A stretch of DNA of 60,566 nucleotides from Mesostigma viride (Eukaryota > Streptophyta > Mesostigmatophyceae > Mesostigmatales > Mesostigmataceae): the NCBI GenBank assembly GCA_009746045.1, contig RPFO01000087.1, positions 1-60,566 on the forward strand, written 5' to 3'. Under the pieces are notes generated by a model. The model did not search any database and was not told the DNA's origin. It saw nothing but the letters and a program-made list of their open reading frames with translations. Positions 56,580-60,566 of the stretch are shown here, in pieces. How positions within the stretch are numbered: the stretch's first letter is position 1; every line of letters begins with the position of its first letter. Both the position numbers and the translations under genes were made by a program.

Positions 56580-56731
56580 GTAATTTTTAGTGGAGTGGTT
56601 GCGCCCCAAGGCGTTTCTTTTGCAATGTTTCCTGAGTTCTTGGGCCAGAGGTAATTTTTAGTGGAGTGGTTGCGCCCCAAGGCGTTTCTTTTTCAATTTT
56701 TCCTGAGGTCCTGTCTTTTTTCTTTCTACAG
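56580..56731 (+). other. Intron with duplicated 5' end and two palindromes
   Basis: A 71-bp segment containing CTTGGGCCAGAG|GTAATTTTTA and the palindrome GTTGCGCCCCAAGGCGTTTC is present twice (palindromes 56598–56617 and 56669–56688), so two identical exon-end/donor copies sit in tandem. The acceptor TTTCTTTCTACAG is at 56731. Confidence 0.85.
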
Positions 56732-57535
56732 GTCATTGGTGGGTCGAAGTTGATGTCTTTTCTGTATGTGCACACTGCGCATATGCAGGACGACTGTGAC
56801 GAGATCGCAAAGGCTGGTGGGCAGCGATTGACGCAAGTCGACGTCAAGTCCACACCAACGGAGCTAAAGGAGGCAATTGTGGACAAGTGGCCGGACTTCA
56901 TCCAGCATTGCTTCAACGCGTGGTGGCAAGCGGACGCCTCCAAGGAATGTCTCTCAAGGATGCGGGTGGGGGACCTTGTATGCCACACAGATTACGCCGA
57001 GAACTACCAGTCTTACACCTATCACAATCTCCAAGCACAGTATTGGCATCCAGTCACATTCGTCCTTATGCCCTGGATCGTGCGCTACTTGGATCCAGCG
57101 TCGGGAAAGGTCGTGAGAAGGGAGTTTCACTTCATCGGACAGGGCGGAATGAAAAGGGACGGGCGGGCCCTCCGTTTTGCTATCCTCAAAATCCTGGCGA
57201 CACTACGGTCAGAAGGGGTAGAGGTGAAGCGCTTCATTGGGTGGTCGGACAATTGCTCCATGCAGTTCAAGTCAAGGAATGTGATCGCGGAAGTGGCCCG
57301 GCTGCTGACGGAGGATCCGCACCTGGAGTCATTTGAGTGGAATTACTTTGGGGAGCAGCACGGAAAGGGGGAGGTGGATGGAGCTGGTGGGACTGTGAAG
57401 TGCATGTTGAGGAGGTGGCACATCAGGGAAGAGAACCAGGACAAACAGACGGCCGCCCAGTTGGTGGAGAATCTGGCGTCGGGGGCGGTGGGCGGGACCA
57501 CAACGACCAGGCGTAACTTCTTCGAGTTCCCCGAG
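56732..57535 (+). CDS. Transposase-like gene, DDE-like core exon
   Basis: 268 codons, phase 0 at both ends, uninterrupted. It contains three acidic motifs in RNase-H-like order: HTDYAENYQ (residues ~88–96 of the exon), GWSDNCSMQFKSRN (~169–182) and NYFGEQHGKGEVDGAGGTVK (~205–224). The last motif, an acidic residue followed by HGKG…DG.GG, is a signature I recall from uncharacterised animal transposase-like proteins. I infer a cut-and-paste transposase or a domesticated one. The assignment rests on motif recognition, not on a named superfamily. Confidence 0.7.
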
Positions 57536-59041
57536 GTAATTAAGTGTACAGTCCTCGTTCAGGGAATAGTTACGCCGGCCGTCGTTTCTAGGGCGTTCTT
57601 GGAGTCCTGGCGATCAGGAGTGCTTAACCCATGGTCCGCCAGCACTTTTTTTGGTTTTTTGACCCCTGAAAATGAAAAAAATCATAACTCCTAGACCACA
57701 ACTCCAAACACCCTCAACCAAGATGCCAGGAATATCTACACTTCAAGGGCTTTCAGAATATGCAATAATATCACGAGTCCATTCAGTGCCCTGGATGTTA
57801 TCTTCAGTCAAAGTTGGACAAAAGACGAACTTTTTCGTGTTAGAAAAAGTTAACCCCCCCCTTTTCTCCGGGGGAGGATTCTAAACACCAAAATCATGGT
57901 TGGATATTTTTATTAGAATGTTCAGGGGTCCCCCAACGGGGGGGTGCACTCAGAATTGCATTTTACACACGGCACCATGCTCATATTGACACATGACTAC
58001 GAACACCCCAAATGGAGAAAAATGCCATGCTATACAATTATGCAATATAAATGACCACAATAGAGTGCCAAACCTGCTGGAATCCAAACATGACGCCAAC
58101 TTGCCATCACTGAACGTTATCCCCCAAAGAAGTGCCACAAATTGTGCACCATAATGGCTAATACCCCTCCTAGAGCAGGCATGGAAAGCTGTTGCAATAA
58201 CACTATCCTACTCATCAAAAGACATGTAGGGACGTACGAGTTTCCCTGCAAACAACGTGCAAACGCATTGCCGTACCTGCCTCGATCATGACCTGGCCGG
58301 GTTCCGCTGGCCGGCAAGCTCATACGTCACGTATGCAGCTACTAGTGGGAGAGGCGGCCATAGCCGCTCTATCCATGCATCTGTCATCATTACCATGTTG
58401 AAGATATGTGCAAAGATGACGTCTAACGCGTCCACGTCCCAGCAAATGGCGCAGCGGACTTTCGTAAAGACGCGGGAGGCCCAGGCAGACGGAAACTCCC
58501 AAGAACCAAAGGAAACCGGCGATACCAAACGGGACGTCTCGTCTGACAGTGACTACCAAGACAGAGGTAATAGCCACTGCGTATTTCCTCAACAGCATAA
58601 ATCTGATCATTCTCGACGTACCAAAATAATGCATCATCGTTCAGGGGTCATCATCTGATCCATTTCAAGCCGCGGAACCCAAAATTGCCACAAAATGGCG
58701 CGCTGACAGCCATATCTTGCTATGCGCGCGCGCAACGGTAAAAAATGTTAGCAAAAGTCACGTGACTGCCTGCAAGAAAGTGGTGGTATTTACTGTGCTA
58801 TGGCGCAATTACCTACCCAACCTAAGCATTTTCATTGAGGTTGGGTCTGCCCCGACCCGCCGGACATATTTACGTTACGTCACTTACGTCGCAGGTCACG
58901 GAATTACGCGGTACAGTTACGTTACGTGTGTTGTGGTCAAATTTGACCACATCGGCGGACCATGGGTTAATAAAACACAACTAGCTCGATGGTCTCGTAA
59001 CTTCAACTTTCCCTTGTGCAAATCTTGTCTTCGACGCGCAG
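57536..59041 (+). other. Intron with palindrome, interrupted by TTAA element
   Basis: The donor CCCGAG|GTAATT is at 57536, the palindrome GTTACGCCGGCCGTCGTTTC at 57569–57588, and the acceptor TTCGACGCGCAG at 59041. Removing the TTAA-flanked insertion leaves ~160 bp, similar to the other introns. Confidence 0.8.
57624..58970. mobile_element. TTAA-flanked non-autonomous element (1.35 kb)
   Basis: TTAA at 57624–57627 and 58967–58970. Perfect 13-bp terminal inverted repeats: CCCATGGTCCGCC (57628–57640) and GGCGGACCATGGG (58954–58966). The CCC terminus next to TTAA fits piggyBac-type ends but is a different family from the 51-kb copy. An inner inverted pair (GACCCCTGAA 57661, TTCAGGGGTC 58640) hints at a nested structure. 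No transposase ORF. Confidence 0.85.
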
Positions 59042-59713
59042 GTGCTTCCTTACAGCCCAGGGCGCGGCGAAATCAAAGGAGTGAAGAAGGCGCACTGGTG
59101 GCGCATGGACAAGTCGAATGTGACGCGCTTAATGCTGCGCCAGTATTCCTGCTATTGTGGCGGTGCGTGCGCCGAGGAAAGGTGGTGGGATTGTCGAAAG
59201 GAGTGGACCGACATGGACGGCTGGAATGTGGGAGGTGCTCGGATGAAGCTCCACAAACTGGGGGAGCCAGTGCAAAGGAACCCAAACGGACAAGGGGGGC
59301 ACGCAGGGACGCGACTGAACAGACTACAGGCAGAGAGGACGATGATGGGAAGGAGACTGAAGCTGCGAGACATTTTTGCCGTCGAGTCCTACTCTGGTGA
59401 TGAGTCCCACGATCCAGATCATCCATATTGGCTAGCGGAAGTCTTGCAGGAGCCTTATCAGGTGGCCGCTACTTTCGTGAGGCGAGTGGCCGACAGAAAC
59501 GGCAAGGTCGATAGGGAGTTGTTCCGTCAGGGACAATGGGTGGTGGGGGTGCGCTACTGGGACAGATTTCCGGGTATGGCGACGATGTTCAAAATGGACG
59601 CCGATGCGCAAGCTGAACAGCCAAACTTGGTCAATTGCTACCTGTGCATGGACGCGGGGTTCGAACACACCATTGTTGTCAACCCAGCTAACAAATTCGC
59701 CAGGCCATCTTGA
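59042..59713 (+). CDS. Transposase-like gene, C-terminal exon
   Basis: It joins in phase 0 (PE|VLPYSPGRGEIKGVKKAH). A CYCGGACAEERWWDC cluster follows ~35 residues in. After a basic linker comes a segment resembling a BAH/Tudor-like tail (HPYWLAEVLQEPYQVAATFV, then GQWVVGVRYWDRFPG). The last part (NCYLCMDAGFEHTIVVNPAN) ends at a TGA. A Cys cluster right after the DDE-like core plus this tail is the arrangement I recall for the same protein family, which supports the three-exon model. Confidence 0.7.
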   Translation: MLPYSPGRGEIKGVKKAHWWRMDKSNVTRLMLRQYSCYCGGACAEERWWDCRKEWTDMDGWNVGGARMKLHKLGEPVQRNPNGQGGHAGTRLNRLQAERTMMGRRLKLRDIFAVESYSGDESHDPDHPYWLAEVLQEPYQVAATFVRRVADRNGKVDRELFRQGQWVVGVRYWDRFPGMATMFKMDADAQAEQPNLVNCYLCMDAGFEHTIVVNPANKFARPS

Positions 59714-60566
59714 CCATTCCGACAGACGTCGAGAAACGGCTCACGAACTTGGCCAAGAAGAGACCTGTTCAGTAGGCCAGCTCGCCCGGGCTTGGTTGGA
59801 CGAGGTGGACAGCCTTGAGAGCACGTGCTTCGTTGTGAGCACTTGCCTTTCAGCCGTGATTTGCAAACGAGTTCCTTGTCCTGAATTGTAAAGCTCGATT
59901 CATGCTCTTTTAAGGAAGTGTATAATATTATCCAGATCATGTATATATTTAGATCTAGACCTGAGTTCAAATAACATTTCTTAGAGGGCTGAGATGCGCG
60001 AGGTCCAGCATACATGTATATATCCATGGAGACATGTTACAAACTCAAATGTTTCATTGTACGTACCACTAGCTCGTCGACGGGGGTATCCCATGTAATG
60101 TATGATTTATGAATTAATTAATCGCTTAATTGTACAATTTAAATGGATCATGAACTTGTCAAGTGGCCTAATTTGGTTTATTTGGTTCATCATTTATTGA
60201 TCTCAATCATTCTTAATTGAATCTCGAGCAATAGCAATCGTGAAGCAGATCCTAATCATGTGATTCGCATAATGAGAATAGGCAACAAGTGCTACTTTGA
60301 GGAATGCGGGGTTGGTCAGGTTATTATAGAGCTAGAGCTACAAACGGCACATATACTGCAAACTTTGCGCTCCAGGCATGGAATTTCAAAAGTACCAAAA
60401 TTGGAGCAGTAGATGTTGGGGACGCCCTGCACAAGGATACACATTTCCATCACCATTCATCTTCATCATCCTGAACGACTTGAACACGCGGACAAGATAA
60501 CGGCAGCTCGAGCTACCATGGTCCGGATTCTCCCGATTTCTGGCCTGCGCTGGTACGTTGTCTCCT
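59714..60566. other. No supported gene; contains a short dispersed-repeat match
   Basis: 60403–60431 is the exact 29-base reverse complement of 4923–4951, and the flanking GGTACTTTTGA is also shared. The rest is AT-rich with no ORF I can support. Confidence 0.5.

Overview
This is eukaryotic nuclear DNA. It has spliced genes with GT–AG introns, an LTR retrotransposon, a non-LTR retrotransposon, piggyBac-type DNA transposons, long satellite arrays and microsatellites. There is no bacterial operon structure, CRISPR array or intact tRNA/rRNA gene. The host could be an alga or other microbial eukaryote with a repeat-rich genome, but nothing here fixes the lineage.

Layout. 1–4.9 kb: no convincing gene. 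5.34–6.05 kb: a 5'-truncated LINE copy with target-site duplications. 6.2–14.2 kb (minus strand): a long multi-exon gene of unknown function, with three further small minus-strand reading frames up to 15.95 kb, one carrying a MYND zinc finger. 16.0–19.4 kb: tandem repeats and microsatellites. 19.4–20.2 kb: a foldback element with tRNA-like sequence at its tip. 21.1–47.4 kb: a giant inverted structure with ~1.08-kb terminal arms, enclosing a ~70-bp satellite that runs minus on the left and plus on the right. A TTAA-flanked 1.7-kb element sits 10 nt from the inversion point, and a nearly pristine Ty1/copia element (34.94–41.39 kb) is inserted in the satellite. 47.7–50.3 kb: a longer copy of the same LINE (RT plus C-terminal PD-D/ExK-type nuclease). 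50.9–59.7 kb: a plus-strand transposase-like gene (Cys/His-rich N-terminus, DDE-like core, BAH/Tudor-like tail) whose introns were hit by a 3.33-kb piggyBac element and a 1.35-kb TTAA-flanked element.

The most unusual signal is a ~20-nt imperfect palindrome (GTTRCG–8 nt–CGTTTC) present about 30 times. It lies in introns of both the 6–14 kb gene and the 51–59.7 kb gene, in the orientation of transcription, usually a short way downstream of the 5' splice site. It is repeatedly amplified in tandem together with splice-site sequence. One 72-bp tandem block carries it in the opposite orientation.

Most coding regions outside copia are interrupted by single-base shifts at homopolymers (G5, G7, G8, G13, A5). 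The two LINE copies also differ largely by one-base indels. Some apparent pseudogenisation may therefore be uncorrected long-read error; real decay is the alternative.
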